Under the pieces are notes generated by a model. That model did no database searches and had not been told where the DNA came from. It saw only the letters and a program-made list of their open reading frames with translations. 64,000 bases of DNA, from assembly GCA_003022945.1 (NCBI GenBank), contig PXRZ01000008.1, forward strand, positions 8,691 through 72,690. The letters are read 5' to 3'. Origin of the DNA: Halobacteriales archaeon QS_8_69_73. Lineage in GTDB: Archaea; Halobacteriota; Halobacteria; Halobacteriales; Haloarculaceae. Both the position numbers and the translations under genes were made by a program. This document shows, piece after piece, positions 9,640-19,844 of the stretch (positions are counted from its first letter, which is position 1; every line of letters begins with the position of its first letter).

Positions 9640-10083
9640 TCAACACCGGTCCGAGTTTGCGTTCACCGGCATCCCCCGGAACGCTCCGTTGGAGTCTGTC
9701 CGGACGGTCACGGCGTGACAGCCACTTGCTTTGGAGTCCGGAAATGTTCGGCTGATTTCGTCGGTTCCTCCATCCAACGATGCGACGACGGTGTACTCAG
9801 CCTGCGCCGTTGGAACACCGTCGTCGGACGTCAAGACCGGCTGAGGACCATCGGCTGGCACCGTTTCCGTCGTTTGGAACGCCCTCTCACCGGACCGTTC
9901 GATGCGTAGTTTAACTGTGTGCGTCTCGTCGTTCAGATTGACCAGGACGACCTCTGCGATTTGGGTCTCGGGACTTTCGAGTCGTGACAGACACCCCGCC
10001 GCCGTACATGCACCTAGAACGCTGACCGAACGAAGGAGATTTCGGCGTGTTTCATTCCGATCAGGAACTGAGTAAACGGGCAT
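9640..10083 (-). CDS. Putative Tat/lipobox lipoprotein, hypothetical
   Basis: ETRRNLLRSVSVLGACTAAGC signal with lipobox. Confidence 0.65.
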   Translation of the reverse strand: MPVYSVPDRNETRRNLLRSVSVLGACTAAGCLSRLESPETQIAEVVLVNLNDETHTVKLRIERSGERAFQTTETVPADGPQPVLTSDDGVPTAQAEYTVVASLDGGTDEISRTFPDSKASGCHAVTVRTDSNGAFRGMPVNANSDRC

Positions 10084-10263
10084 GGAGTTCGAATTAAACC
10101 GAAGCACCTGCGACAGATGCGCTATGCAAGAATCTACGTCGTCCTTTCTGAGGTACGTCCCTCACAACTCGTATATACGAGTGACATGTGTTGAACTTGT
10201 TCGTTTTCCTCTCGAATTTTGGCCTGCGGTAAACTTCTTTTGTCCGCATATATACATACTAAC

Positions 10264-10548
10264 ATGAGCAACCGACGTCGCCTCGAGCGGCTCCTCCGGA
10301 CGAAGCTGCACTCGGCAGGCAAGCAGTACGAGGAGGCGAAGCGGGCCTACAGCGACGCCCGGACGGCCGCACAGACGGGACTGCCCACTGACGAGGAGGG
10401 ACGGGCGAAGATCGTCTGCCGGCGACACGCCGAAAAGCGCAGCGTCTCGCTGGACGAGGCCGCCCGTCCGGCCTGCTACGACGCCGACCACCGCGACTGC
10501 CGGGGCTGCGTCGAGGACATTCGCGAGGGCTGCATCGAAACCTGGTAG
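10264..10548 (+). CDS. Small conserved Cys-containing haloarchaeal protein
   Basis: 94 aa MSNRRRLERLLRTKLHSAGKQYEEAKRAYSDAR...CYDADHRDCRGCVEDIREGCIETW; TATA-like ATATATAC upstream. Confidence 0.65.
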   Translation: MSNRRRLERLLRTKLHSAGKQYEEAKRAYSDARTAAQTGLPTDEEGRAKIVCRRHAEKRSVSLDEAARPACYDADHRDCRGCVEDIREGCIETW

Positions 10549-10630
10549 CGTCCGGCTGCGACACCGTCGGCGTCGGCACCGACGTCGGCGTCGGTCGCCG
10601 AATTCACGACCGACCGCCTGCCGTCGCGTT

Positions 10631-11404
10631 TCAGAACCCGTTCTCGACGATGTCGCCGAGCCGTCCGACCCGGCCGCGGTCGTACGTCCACATCGCGTCC
10701 CACTCGTTCTCGTTCGGACCGGCCTCCATGGCCAGCAGGGCGGCCGGTTCCTCTCCCGGCGGCGGCCGGAAGACGACGAACCACGAGCGCCGGTAGCGCT
10801 CGCTCTCGCCGGCGTGGACCGTGATCCCGTCCACCTCCGGGACGGCGTCCGGGACGCCGTAGACATGCACCTCAAGGTCGCTTTTCGCCAGCCGCTCGTA
10901 GACCTTCGCGGTGCCGTACTCGTCTTCCATCCGCGACAGCTCCTGGAAGGCGACGTCGAGCCGCCCCTGGCCGGCTTCGAGAGCCCGTTTTTCGATGAAC
11001 CGCGACATCACGACCAGCAGGAGCTTCTCCTTGGCCGAGGCGGGAAACCCCCGCAGGGAGAACAGCATCTCGTCCATCGCGGTGAGCACGTCCGGCGCCT
11101 CGTAGCGGTCGATGCCGCTCAGCCCGGTCCGGTAGAGGTCGACGTTGACGAACAGCACCGCCTTCTGGAGCGCCTCCAGCGGCGAGGAAGCGACGATGGC
11201 CCCGTCCTCGGCGAGGACGACGAGGTTCTCTCCCATCTCCGGCCGGTGCCGCTGCTCGAGGTCGATCGAAAGCGACCCGAACGCCCGTTGCAGGAGCGAT
11301 TCGACCTGTTCGGGGCCATCCCAGTTGACGACGAGTAGCTCGCGTTCCGGCGCGCGCTGCGTTTCGAGAAACTCGCGAAAGGAATCGAGAACACCGTTCA
11401 ACAT
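10631..11404 (-). CDS. DICT sensory domain protein
   Basis: 257 aa ORF resembling the DICT domain family (LDSFREFLETQRAPERELLVVNWD...). Confidence 0.7.
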   Translation of the reverse strand: MLNGVLDSFREFLETQRAPERELLVVNWDGPEQVESLLQRAFGSLSIDLEQRHRPEMGENLVVLAEDGAIVASSPLEALQKAVLFVNVDLYRTGLSGIDRYEAPDVLTAMDEMLFSLRGFPASAKEKLLLVVMSRFIEKRALEAGQGRLDVAFQELSRMEDEYGTAKVYERLAKSDLEVHVYGVPDAVPEVDGITVHAGESERYRRSWFVVFRPPPGEEPAALLAMEAGPNENEWDAMWTYDRGRVGRLGDIVENGF

Positions 11405-11464
11405 CCGATGATTGATGATACGGCCGAAGCCGAATAAGTGACACAGTCGCGGAACCGAGACCGG

Positions 11465-12253
11465 TCAGGTGCTTCTCGTCGATCCGCCGTCGACCGGCAC
11501 GGCAGCGCCGCTGACGTACGACGAGCGCTCGCTGGAGAGCCAGGCGACGGTCTCGCCCAGCTCGGTCGGGTCACCGACCCGCTCCAAGGGGATGCCGTCG
11601 GCCCAGTCGGCCAGCCCCGCCTCGTAGTTTTCGGCGTCGCCCCGCTCGACGGCGTCCTCGACCAGCTCCTCGATGCGGCCCGTCTCGTGGGCGCCCGGCA
11701 GCACCGCGTTCGCCCGCACCGCCGGCGCGAACTCCCGCGAGAGCGTCTTCATCAGACCGATGACGCCCCGCCGCACCGCGTTCGACAGCACCAGCTCGTC
11801 GATGACCTCCCTCACCGACCGCGAGGTGATGCAGACGACGGTACCGCCGCCGTCGTCGGCCAGCGTCGGGTGGGCCGCCCGGACCGTCCGGACGACGCTC
11901 ATCACCAGCAGGTCGTACGCCCGGTACCAGTCCTCGTCGTCCATCTCGAGAAACGACCCCGACGGCGGGCCGCCGGCGCTCGTGACGACGTGGTCCAGCC
12001 CGCCGAACGACCGGACGGCGTCGCCGACGAACCCCTCGATCTCCTCGCCGTCGGTGATGTCGGCGCTCACGCCGAGCACCTCGCCGTCGCCGGCCGACTC
12101 CAGCCGCCGCTCGGCGTCGGCGAGTCGCTCCTCGTCGCGGCCGCAGACCGCGACGTCACAGCCCGCCTGCGCCAGCGCCTCCGCGCTCGCCAGCCCGAGC
12201 CCGGCGGTGCCGGCCGTCACCAGTGCCGCGTCGCCGTCGATTCCCAGGTCCAT
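11465..12253 (-). CDS. SDR family oxidoreductase
   Basis: TAGTAGLGLASAEALAQAG (TGxxxGxG-like), VVTSAGG, ...YVSGAAVPVDGG C-terminal motif. Confidence 0.9.
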   Translation of the reverse strand: MDLGIDGDAALVTAGTAGLGLASAEALAQAGCDVAVCGRDEERLADAERRLESAGDGEVLGVSADITDGEEIEGFVGDAVRSFGGLDHVVTSAGGPPSGSFLEMDDEDWYRAYDLLVMSVVRTVRAAHPTLADDGGGTVVCITSRSVREVIDELVLSNAVRRGVIGLMKTLSREFAPAVRANAVLPGAHETGRIEELVEDAVERGDAENYEAGLADWADGIPLERVGDPTELGETVAWLSSERSSYVSGAAVPVDGGSTRST

Positions 12254-12535
12254 GCCGGCCCGTCGGCCGCCGGCAACATAATAGTGGCCGGTAGCACGAT
12301 TTTCCCCCCGTTCGACACGGCGACGGAGCTCTCCGGTGCACCGGGGTGCACGCCAACCGCCGAAGGAGCTAGGGCGTTCGCAGATATTTTCGACGTCGCG
12401 CCGACCGAGGCGGCGAGTCCTGCACGACGGCGTTCCCGACGGACGGAACGAAGTAGTCGTCGGATGTGCCACCGCACCATCGCTCCGGCGACACGGCTGT
12501 CCCTCGGTCCTCCGTCGACGGTGGCGAAGGCGTAT

Positions 12536-12777
12536 ATGTCGTGGAACTGTAAAGAAGACGTGGACCAGATCAACATCGCCGACGTGGCGGAGCAGTTGGA
12601 CGAGAACGGAGAGATGGAAGCCGAGTCGATGCGCGAGGTATCGTTCAGCCTCCAGGTGATGCGGTTCGAGCCGGGCGACGAGGACCCGATGCACGCTCAC
12701 GCCGAAGAGGAGGTGTACGTCATTCATACGGGCGAAGCGACGCTCGTGACCGAAGACGAGTCGGTCGAGGCGCGCCC
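12536..12777 (+). pseudogene. Cupin domain protein, 3'-truncated at a mobile-element right end
   Basis: MSWNCKEDVDQINIADVAEQL...MHAHAEEEVYVIHTGEATLVTEDESVEA then abrupt loss of cupin similarity at the element boundary. Confidence 0.6.
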
Positions 12778-12787
12778 GCCGAGGGCT

Positions 12788-13243
12788 CTCAGGCCGTGTG
12801 ACATCCTCCGCGCCGTGAACGGAGAGGGACTGCGTCCCTCGGGCAGCCGGGCGTCGCCCGGCGACAGAGAGGGATCGAAGATCCCTCAGGCAGTCGGGCA
12901 GTGCCCGACGACAGCGTGGCGTCGGAGACGCCACGGGCAGACGGCGCGAAGCGCCATCGACGGCGGGATTCTCTCGCTGTTGACAGGAGTCGATCGGACT
13001 CGACAGCAGGAGCGGTCGACCCCGTTTCCGGTTCCTCCGTCCGGCTCGAACTGTACCCGATGGGCCGGTTCGACCCACCCGACGAATCGGGTCCGACTGC
13101 CGAATCTACCCGGCATGCTCGGCACGCCGCGTCGGACGAGGTCGGCGATACGCCGCGGGTTCCACCGCTACGTCGTCCGCCTCACGGAGCCGAGGCTCTC
13201 GCGACCGAAGTCGTGTAGAACCACTCGACGGGCGTGAACGCGG
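12788..13243 (-). mobile_element. Candidate non-autonomous IS200/IS605-like (PATE/MITE-type) element; boundaries approximate
   Basis: Reverse complement ends ...CGGGCACTGCCCG..GAGGGATCTTCGATCCCTC..CCGGGCGACGCCCGG..GAGGGACGCAGTCCCTCTCCGTTCACGGCGCGGAGGATGTCAC; shares this right end with 24.85 kb; no transposase ORF. Confidence 0.55.
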
Positions 13244-13696
13244 TCACTCCCTGACCTGGACCGACCCGTCGCCGGTGACGGTGACGGTGATGTCGCGGCG
13301 CACCTCGCGGCCGTGGACGGCGTCGCCGGCGTCGTCGCCGACGAGCCGTATCACCTCCGGCGCGGTCCGGGCGACCTTCACGCCGGCGTCGTCGCAGGCC
13401 GAATACACCATCTCCGGCACGTCGTAGAGGTCGGTGTCGGCCTCGACGGTCAGCTGGACCGGCGCCGACAGCGCCTCCGCGAAGGCGACCGTCTCGCGGG
13501 CCTTCGCGACGTTCTCCCGGGCGCTGGACTCGATGCTGGAGACGTTCGCCCGCGAGGTCCCCAACACGTCGGCGATGTCGGCCTGCGCGTGGCCCTCCTC
13601 GCGGAGCGCCAGCACCTCGGCCTGCCGCCGGGTGAGCGCGCTCGTCTCCGCCTCGAAGCCCGCCCGTTCGAGCAGTTCGTCGGCGGGGAGGCTCAA
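13244..13696 (-). CDS. Tfx family DNA-binding protein
   Basis: LTRRQAEVLALREEGHAQADIADVLGTSRANVSSIESSARENV HTH; TTG start overlapping the upstream stop. Confidence 0.8.
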   Translation of the reverse strand: MSLPADELLERAGFEAETSALTRRQAEVLALREEGHAQADIADVLGTSRANVSSIESSARENVAKARETVAFAEALSAPVQLTVEADTDLYDVPEMVYSACDDAGVKVARTAPEVIRLVGDDAGDAVHGREVRRDITVTVTGDGSVQVRE

Positions 13697-14097
13697 CTGC
13701 CCCAGAAGTTCTCGCGGCTGCCCAGCCGCTCGCGGTCGAGTGCCCGTTCGCGCTCGCTGCGGTCGTCGTCTGCGTCGTCGCCGTCGCCCGCCTCGTCGTC
13801 GACCTCGTCGGCGTCGTCCTCCATCGGGAGTCGCTCGATCTCCTCGGCACGGGCGTGGTTCGAGCGGACGTCGGTGATGCGCACCTTCGCGCGGGCCTCC
13901 GGCAACACGCCGTCGACCATCACGATGAAGCCGTCGTCCGTGCGACCCACCCCGGCGCCGGACTCGTGGATGTCGTCGACCTCGACGACGATCTCCTCGT
14001 CGAGCTGCACCGGCTGCTGCTTGAGATCGCGGATCGGCTGGCTGTAGTGAGAGCACCACTCGGCGCCGCCGCGGTCGCCGTAGTGCTGACACCCCAT
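13693..14097 (-). CDS. TRAM domain protein
   Basis: EEIVVEVDDIHESGAGVGRTDDGFIVMVDGVLPEARAKVRITDV TRAM signature. Confidence 0.85.
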   Translation of the reverse strand: MGCQHYGDRGGAEWCSHYSQPIRDLKQQPVQLDEEIVVEVDDIHESGAGVGRTDDGFIVMVDGVLPEARAKVRITDVRSNHARAEEIERLPMEDDADEVDDEAGDGDDADDDRSERERALDRERLGSRENFWGS

Positions 14098-14178
14098 CCC
14101 CTCGATCCGGGTTAAACGCTTGTGGGTCGACACCCCGGGAACGTCAGCGATTTACCGGCGCCGATCGAACGCGGCACG

Positions 14179-14829
14179 ATGAGCCGCCCGGTCCCCGAAG
14201 CGGCCCCCCTCGTCGGCCTCCTGCTGTCGTTCGCCTTCGCGCTGTTCGGCGTCCTCTTCTCGTCGGACCACCTCGCGACGGCGCTCGTCAGCGTCGCGCT
14301 GCTGTACCCGTTCGTGACGTTCGGCGTCGTCCGCTCCGAGGACCCGACGACGGCATTCCGCCCCGACGCCGTCCTCGGGGCCGGCTTCCTCGGCGCCGCC
14401 CCGCTGCTGCTGTACGGAATCGTCGTCGACCGACCGCTGTTCGGCGGCCTCGTCGCCGCCGTCGTCGCGGTCCCGCCGGTGCTCTATCACGCCCGCCACG
14501 GCACGTCGGTCAACCCCGCCTCGCCGTCGGCATCGCTCGCCGCCGGCCTCCTGGTCGCCCTCGGGTTGGTCGCCGCCGGCGCCGTCGCGGGCCTGCTGGT
14601 CGGCGCGCTCGCGGCCGTCATCGTCGGCCTGGCGGCGGTCGACTACCACCGCCAGCGCGGCGGTCACCTCCGGCGGCGCACCCGGACGGTCGGCGTGATC
14701 TGCTGTCTCGGCGGCGGCCTGGCCGTCTTCGGCGCCCTCGCCGCGACCGGCCGGCCGAACGACGGCCTGGCCGGCGGCGCGGTGCTGGTCGCCGTCGGCG
14801 CCGCCGTCGCACTCGGGACGTCAGAGTAA
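14179..14829 (+). CDS. Multi-spanning membrane protein, hypothetical
   Basis: Several hydrophobic segments in a 216 aa ORF. Confidence 0.7.
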   Translation: MSRPVPEAAPLVGLLLSFAFALFGVLFSSDHLATALVSVALLYPFVTFGVVRSEDPTTAFRPDAVLGAGFLGAAPLLLYGIVVDRPLFGGLVAAVVAVPPVLYHARHGTSVNPASPSASLAAGLLVALGLVAAGAVAGLLVGALAAVIVGLAAVDYHRQRGGHLRRRTRTVGVICCLGGGLAVFGALAATGRPNDGLAGGAVLVAVGAAVALGTSE

Positions 14830-15930
14830 CCCCCGGTTCTGGGTCGCCCGCTGGAGCCAGACGATCTCGCCCGACTTCAGCAGGAACGCGACCGTCTCGC
14901 CGTCGAGCCACCCGACGGCCGGACAGCACCCCGCCCGGTCGTCCGACAGTCCCCGGCGCCACCGCCGGCCGTCTCCGTCGACGGCGCCGACGGCCCGCCC
15001 CAGAACGTAGTAGAGCGCCTCCGGCCCGACGACGATGGCGTCCGGGCGAACGGTGGCCCCGCCCGCCCACAGTTCCGTCCCGTCGTCGGCGGCGACGACC
15101 CGGGTCCCGTCGGACCCGAGAACGGCCACCCGGCCGTCCGTCCCGACGAGCCCCCGGACCGCTCCGCTCGACTCCAGGTCCCACTCGGCGGTCCCGCCGA
15201 GGCCGATTCCGACGACGCTCTCGCCGGCGACGACGGCGCGGCCCGCCTCGACGGCCACCGTCGCTCCGGGGGCAACTGACCGTCGCCACCGCCGCCCGCC
15301 GGCGCCGTCTAGCGCGACCAGCGTCTCGCCCGTCCGGACCAGGAGGCCGCCGTCGAGCGCCCGGAGCGCGTCGACCGCCTCGAACGACCGGCGCCAGGCG
15401 ACCCCTCCGTCCCGGACGGCGGCGACGCCGTCGGCAGCGGCGACGTACGCGGTCGCTCCGGCGGCGACGAGGGGCGGGGTGGGGTCGACGACGGGAACGC
15501 GCCATCGCTCCGTTATCTCCGTCTCCGTCGACCCGTCGTCGTCGCCGCCGTCGACCTCCGTCGGCCCGACCGCGACGACCCGCGAGGCCTCGTCGAGCAG
15601 GTAGACGCCATCGCCGAGAGCCAGCGCACGTGCGTCGGACCGGTGGACGTATCCCCACTCGCTCGACCCGTCCCGGCCGACGACCGTCAGGTCCGCGCCG
15701 TCGACGAACTCGGTTCCGTCCGCCCCGAAGACGTAGTGGCGCCCGTTCGCCACGCCGACGACCCGGTCGTCGTCGACGGCGAACAGCGCCCCGGACACCT
15801 GCGGGCCGATGCCCCCCGGGTCGAGGCCCCCCGTTCGACGTACCTCGCCGCCGGCGGGGGCGTAGCCGCACCCCGCGAGCGCTCCGAGGGCTGCCGTCCC
15901 GACCGCCGCCAGCAGCCGGCGCCGTCTCAC
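14821..15930 (-). CDS. PQQ-like beta-propeller lipoprotein
   Basis: MRRRRLLAAVGTAALGALAGCGY signal/lipobox; repeated beta-propeller-like blades. Confidence 0.75.
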   Translation of the reverse strand: MRRRRLLAAVGTAALGALAGCGYAPAGGEVRRTGGLDPGGIGPQVSGALFAVDDDRVVGVANGRHYVFGADGTEFVDGADLTVVGRDGSSEWGYVHRSDARALALGDGVYLLDEASRVVAVGPTEVDGGDDDGSTETEITERWRVPVVDPTPPLVAAGATAYVAAADGVAAVRDGGVAWRRSFEAVDALRALDGGLLVRTGETLVALDGAGGRRWRRSVAPGATVAVEAGRAVVAGESVVGIGLGGTAEWDLESSGAVRGLVGTDGRVAVLGSDGTRVVAADDGTELWAGGATVRPDAIVVGPEALYYVLGRAVGAVDGDGRRWRRGLSDDRAGCCPAVGWLDGETVAFLLKSGEIVWLQRATQNRGLL

Positions 15931-16946
15931 GACAGCTCACCCGCCATCTCGCGGAGCCGCTCGATCCGCTCGCCGGTCGGCGGGTGCGTCTCCGGGAACA
16001 CGTCCGTCGAGACGAGTTCCTTGCCGCCGAACGCCCGCGTCTCCAGCGGCGCCGCGTACAGCGCCTCCGTTCCGCCGTCCAGCTCCCGGAGGTCCCGGTC
16101 GGGCACCGTCGGCATCGTCTCGTCCATCGTCCGGAGCGCACTCGCCAGTGCCGCCGGGTCGCCGGTCAGCGCCGCCGCCCCCCGGTCGGCGGCGTACTCC
16201 CGGTACCGGCTCAACACCCGGTGAACGAGGACGCTCGCCGCCCAGAACATCGCCGACAGCGCCAGCGTCAACACGGCGGCGACGAGGAGCACGAGTATCA
16301 CCTTCGCCGCACCCTCGCCGTCGCCGTCGGAAGTGCTGTCGCCGTAGCCGAACATCCGGGTGACCCCGTACAGCAGGTAGTACGACGCCGTCGCGACGTA
16401 GTACGTCGCCGTCGGCAGCAGCCACGCGACGGTCATCACCGTCGCGTCGCGGTTCTTCAGGTGGGCGATCTCGTGGGCGAGTACCGCCTCCCGTTCTCGC
16501 TCGTCGAGCCGCCCCAGTAGCCCGGTCGTCACGACGACCACCGGCGTCGAGGCCGGCCCCCTGACGGCCATCGCGTTCGGCGCTTCGTTGCTCGTCACGG
16601 CGACGTCCGGGGGTTCGATGTCCGCGACGGCCGACAGCCGGACCACCGACCCGTGGAGGTCCGGGTACGCCTCGGCGTCGGCGCGGTGCGCCCCGACCCC
16701 GTCCACGACGGTTCCGGGGCCGAACCGCGCCTGTGCGACGAGGCAACCGGCGACGACGAGGGCGGCTAGCCACGGCTCGACGTACACCCGGCCCGGATAG
16801 GGACCGTAGCCCAGCGCCTCCAGCAACGGCAGGAAGACGCCGTTGATCACCGCCACGAACACGTAGATGAACATGAACGGCAACAGCACGACGAGGGCGA
16901 TCGTCAGCAGCATCCGCCGCCGGAGGGAGGGGTCGTCGGGGAGCAT
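15927..16946 (-). CDS. htpX: M48 family metalloprotease HtpX-like
   Basis: VLAHEIAHLKNRDATVMT HExxH motif and N-terminal TM helices. Confidence 0.88.
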   Translation of the reverse strand: MLPDDPSLRRRMLLTIALVVLLPFMFIYVFVAVINGVFLPLLEALGYGPYPGRVYVEPWLAALVVAGCLVAQARFGPGTVVDGVGAHRADAEAYPDLHGSVVRLSAVADIEPPDVAVTSNEAPNAMAVRGPASTPVVVVTTGLLGRLDEREREAVLAHEIAHLKNRDATVMTVAWLLPTATYYVATASYYLLYGVTRMFGYGDSTSDGDGEGAAKVILVLLVAAVLTLALSAMFWAASVLVHRVLSRYREYAADRGAAALTGDPAALASALRTMDETMPTVPDRDLRELDGGTEALYAAPLETRAFGGKELVSTDVFPETHPPTGERIERLREMAGELS

Positions 16947-17075
16947 CGGGCGAACCTGTCTTCTCGTCTCTCTCTGTCGGGAAAAAATCTCACGGAGGCG
17001 TCCACCGGGATGCCTGACGGCCACAGATCGGCGATGCCGGCGGAACGAGAGCGGTAGTCGTTCTCGCTCCTGCCG

Positions 17076-19844
17076 TCACTCCTCGCGGTCGCGCTGTCGG
17101 ACCGCGAACACCGCGATCGCTATGACGACCAACACGAGCAGCGGGAACACCCAGTTCAGGGAGCCGGCCTGCTCCGCGCCGGTGGTCGCCGTGGCGGACG
17201 TCGATTCTGCGGTCGATGCCGTGGTCGGCGTCGACGTCGTGTTCGATGCCGTGGTCGGCGTCGGCGTCGACGCCGTGGCCGGTGGTGCCGTGGCCGGCGT
17301 CGGCGTCGGGGTCGCAGTGGGTGCCGGCGTCGCCGTCGCCGCCGTCTGCGACGGTGCTGTCGCCCTCCGCGGCGTCGCCGTCGGCGTCGGCGTCGCCGTC
17401 GTCTGCGCCGCCTCCGCCTCGTCGGGGTCGTCCCCCGCGACCCGGAACGTCTCCGAGCTTCGTCCGCCCTCGCCGCCGGCGTTGACGGCCCTGACCGTGA
17501 TCGTGTGGCTCCCCCTCGACAGGTCCGTCAGGAGTTGCCGGGAGCCGTCGAACCGCGTCTCCTCGCCGTCGACGCTGTAGTACCACTCGTCGATCGGCTC
17601 GTCGGCCCGCACGTCGAGGGTGACCTCGTCCTCGTACTCGGCGTCGGCCGGCTCGAGTATCTCGACGCTCGGCGCCGTCTCGTCGCCCGGATACACGTAC
17701 TGGCCGTTGACCCGCTGCGGGAAGTGGGTCGTCACCACGCCCACGTCGGCGTTGGCCTCGACGAGTCCTCCGTCCTCGACCCGGAGCTCCTCGACCTCGT
17801 TGTCCGGCGCCCGCTGTGGGTCCGCCCTCGTGTACTTCACCACGCCGCTGTCGTCGATGAACAGCAGCTCTTTGTAGGTGTCGCCGTTGACGTCGGCCAG
17901 CCCGACCGGGGCCTTCTTCGCGTTCGCGTCCGCGTCGTCGGTGAGCTGCTGGTAGTAGCTCGTGTCGCTCGCGTTGAGCACGCCGGGGTTGCCCGAGCCG
18001 TCGACGATGGGGAAGTACTTCGGCCCGTCCCTGACGATCGGCAGCGGCTCGCCGGCGCCGACGTTGCTGTCACTGCCCGGCGTCGTATCGAACGATAGTT
18101 CCCCGTCTTCGTCGCCGTACACCGTCCCGGAGCTCTGGCCGACGGCCATCACCCCACTGCTTGCGTCGAGCCAGACGATCTCCCGGCTGGCGTCGCCGAT
18201 CACGTCGGCCGACCCGAATATCGCCTGCGGGTCCGTGTCGTATGACTCGTTGCTGACGATGGTCTGTGGGTCCTCGTCGTGATCGACCCGTCGCAGGTCG
18301 CCGTTCGCCCGGTAGATGACGTCGAACCGGCCGTCGTCGTCGAAGTCGGCGGTCGCGATCTTTCCGTTGTTGATGCCACCCATCGCGTTCTTTTCGAGTT
18401 CCGTGGTCGACCCGTCGGCGACGTGGTAGAGTTCCAGCGGCGGCTCGTCCGTCTCGTCGCCGTCCTCCTTGACGTACGGGATCTCGAGCTGCCCGTCGGC
18501 GTCGTAGTGGATCGCCGGCCCCACCGCCCTGAATTCGCCGGACACCGACGTCTCTTCCCGCTCCTGGTCGGAGGTGATGTACGAGAGGTGGCCCGACCGG
18601 TCGTCGACGTAGACCGCCGTCGATCCCGACCGCCCGACGCCGAACGTCCGCTCGACCGTCTCGACGTTGCCGTCGGGGTCCTCCGCGTACACCGTCAGGG
18701 TGTACTGCTCGCCCGGGTCGAGGACGAGCCTGTCGAACTCGTCGGGGTTGAACGACCCCTTGTCGTCGCCGTTGATGCTGTACCGCCACTCCTCGACCGC
18801 CTCCTTGGCGCTCACGTCCAGCGGCACCCCCTTTCCGTCCTGAATGTAGGTCCGGTTCTCCGGCGCGTCGACGGTGACCGGCGGCGGCGTGAGGTCGATA
18901 CCCCGTCCGCCGGCGGCGCCGACCGACTCGTCGACCGAGACCGACGAGCCGTTGATCACCTGCGACGAGCCGCCACCCACCTCGACGAGCTTCAGCCGGT
19001 CACTGTTGCTGTCGACGTAGACGACCTCGCTGACGCCCCCACCGTCGAGGTCGGTCTCTCCGATCGGTGCTGCGGCGGCGTCTCCGCCGACGTCGGTCTT
19101 GGCGCCGTCGGCGTCGATCAGCGCGATGCTGTTTTTGCTCCCGTCGACGACGGCCACGCGGGTCCCGGAGTCTCCGTCGTAGTTCGCCAGCGGGCCGACC
19201 CCTGCGACGTCGCCGTACCCGGTGGACTCGACGGAGCCGTCGTCGTCGACGTACTTCACGCGCTGAGAGGGGCCGACGAAGACTGTTTCGTCCGCGCCGT
19301 CGCCGTCGAAGTCGCCGTATCCGGCGACGGCGGTCGCCTCGACGTCCGCCAGGGACTCTTTGGTCTCCCCGCCGCCGCTGACCCGCCAGATACTGCCGTC
19401 CGAGCTGTTCACGTAGAGCACGTCCGATACCCCGTCGCCGTCGACGTCGTCCACCGCGATGGCCGCCTCGGCGACGCCGCCGTCGACCAGCTGTTCGGTG
19501 GTTCCGGCCGGCCGGACGAGCTTGAGACCGTTGTCGTACACTACCGGTGCGTCGACGTTGCCGTCGTCGTCCAGGTCGACGGCGGTTCCGACGACGGCCG
19601 CCTGCTGATCCGTCGCGTTCCGCGTTCCCTCCTGGTCGATAAACTCGACGAATCCGTCCTCGTTGACGTAGACCGCACCGTTTTCGCTTGCCGCGGCCGT
19701 GCCGGCCGCTGACAGTGCTGCGGCGACGACCGCGACGAGCGCGACGGCGACGACGATACGGCGAAGGCGGTCCGACGACGGGACCAGCTTCTCGACTATA
19801 CCACCGCACGGCACCGCGTCCAATTTGCTTCGGGCACCCCACAT
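17076..19844 (-). CDS. Large secreted FG-GAP/VCBS-like repeat surface protein with Thr/Pro-rich stalk and C-terminal TM anchor
   Basis: Repeated DxDGDG blades (DVDGDGVSDVLYV, DFDGDGADETVFV, DFDDDGRFDVIYR), TPTPTATP-rich region, C-terminal LNWVFPLLVLVVIAIAVFAVRQRDREE; start codon uncertain. Confidence 0.8.
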   Translation of the reverse strand: MWGARSKLDAVPCGGIVEKLVPSSDRLRRIVVAVALVAVVAAALSAAGTAAASENGAVYVNEDGFVEFIDQEGTRNATDQQAAVVGTAVDLDDDGNVDAPVVYDNGLKLVRPAGTTEQLVDGGVAEAAIAVDDVDGDGVSDVLYVNSSDGSIWRVSGGGETKESLADVEATAVAGYGDFDGDGADETVFVGPSQRVKYVDDDGSVESTGYGDVAGVGPLANYDGDSGTRVAVVDGSKNSIALIDADGAKTDVGGDAAAAPIGETDLDGGGVSEVVYVDSNSDRLKLVEVGGGSSQVINGSSVSVDESVGAAGGRGIDLTPPPVTVDAPENRTYIQDGKGVPLDVSAKEAVEEWRYSINGDDKGSFNPDEFDRLVLDPGEQYTLTVYAEDPDGNVETVERTFGVGRSGSTAVYVDDRSGHLSYITSDQEREETSVSGEFRAVGPAIHYDADGQLEIPYVKEDGDETDEPPLELYHVADGSTTELEKNAMGGINNGKIATADFDDDGRFDVIYRANGDLRRVDHDEDPQTIVSNESYDTDPQAIFGSADVIGDASREIVWLDASSGVMAVGQSSGTVYGDEDGELSFDTTPGSDSNVGAGEPLPIVRDGPKYFPIVDGSGNPGVLNASDTSYYQQLTDDADANAKKAPVGLADVNGDTYKELLFIDDSGVVKYTRADPQRAPDNEVEELRVEDGGLVEANADVGVVTTHFPQRVNGQYVYPGDETAPSVEILEPADAEYEDEVTLDVRADEPIDEWYYSVDGEETRFDGSRQLLTDLSRGSHTITVRAVNAGGEGGRSSETFRVAGDDPDEAEAAQTTATPTPTATPRRATAPSQTAATATPAPTATPTPTPATAPPATASTPTPTTASNTTSTPTTASTAESTSATATTGAEQAGSLNWVFPLLVLVVIAIAVFAVRQRDREE

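Noticed and set aside
17200-17420. Short-period GTC/GCC-rich tandem repeat
   Set aside because: Explained by the Thr/Pro-rich stalk codons of the surface protein.
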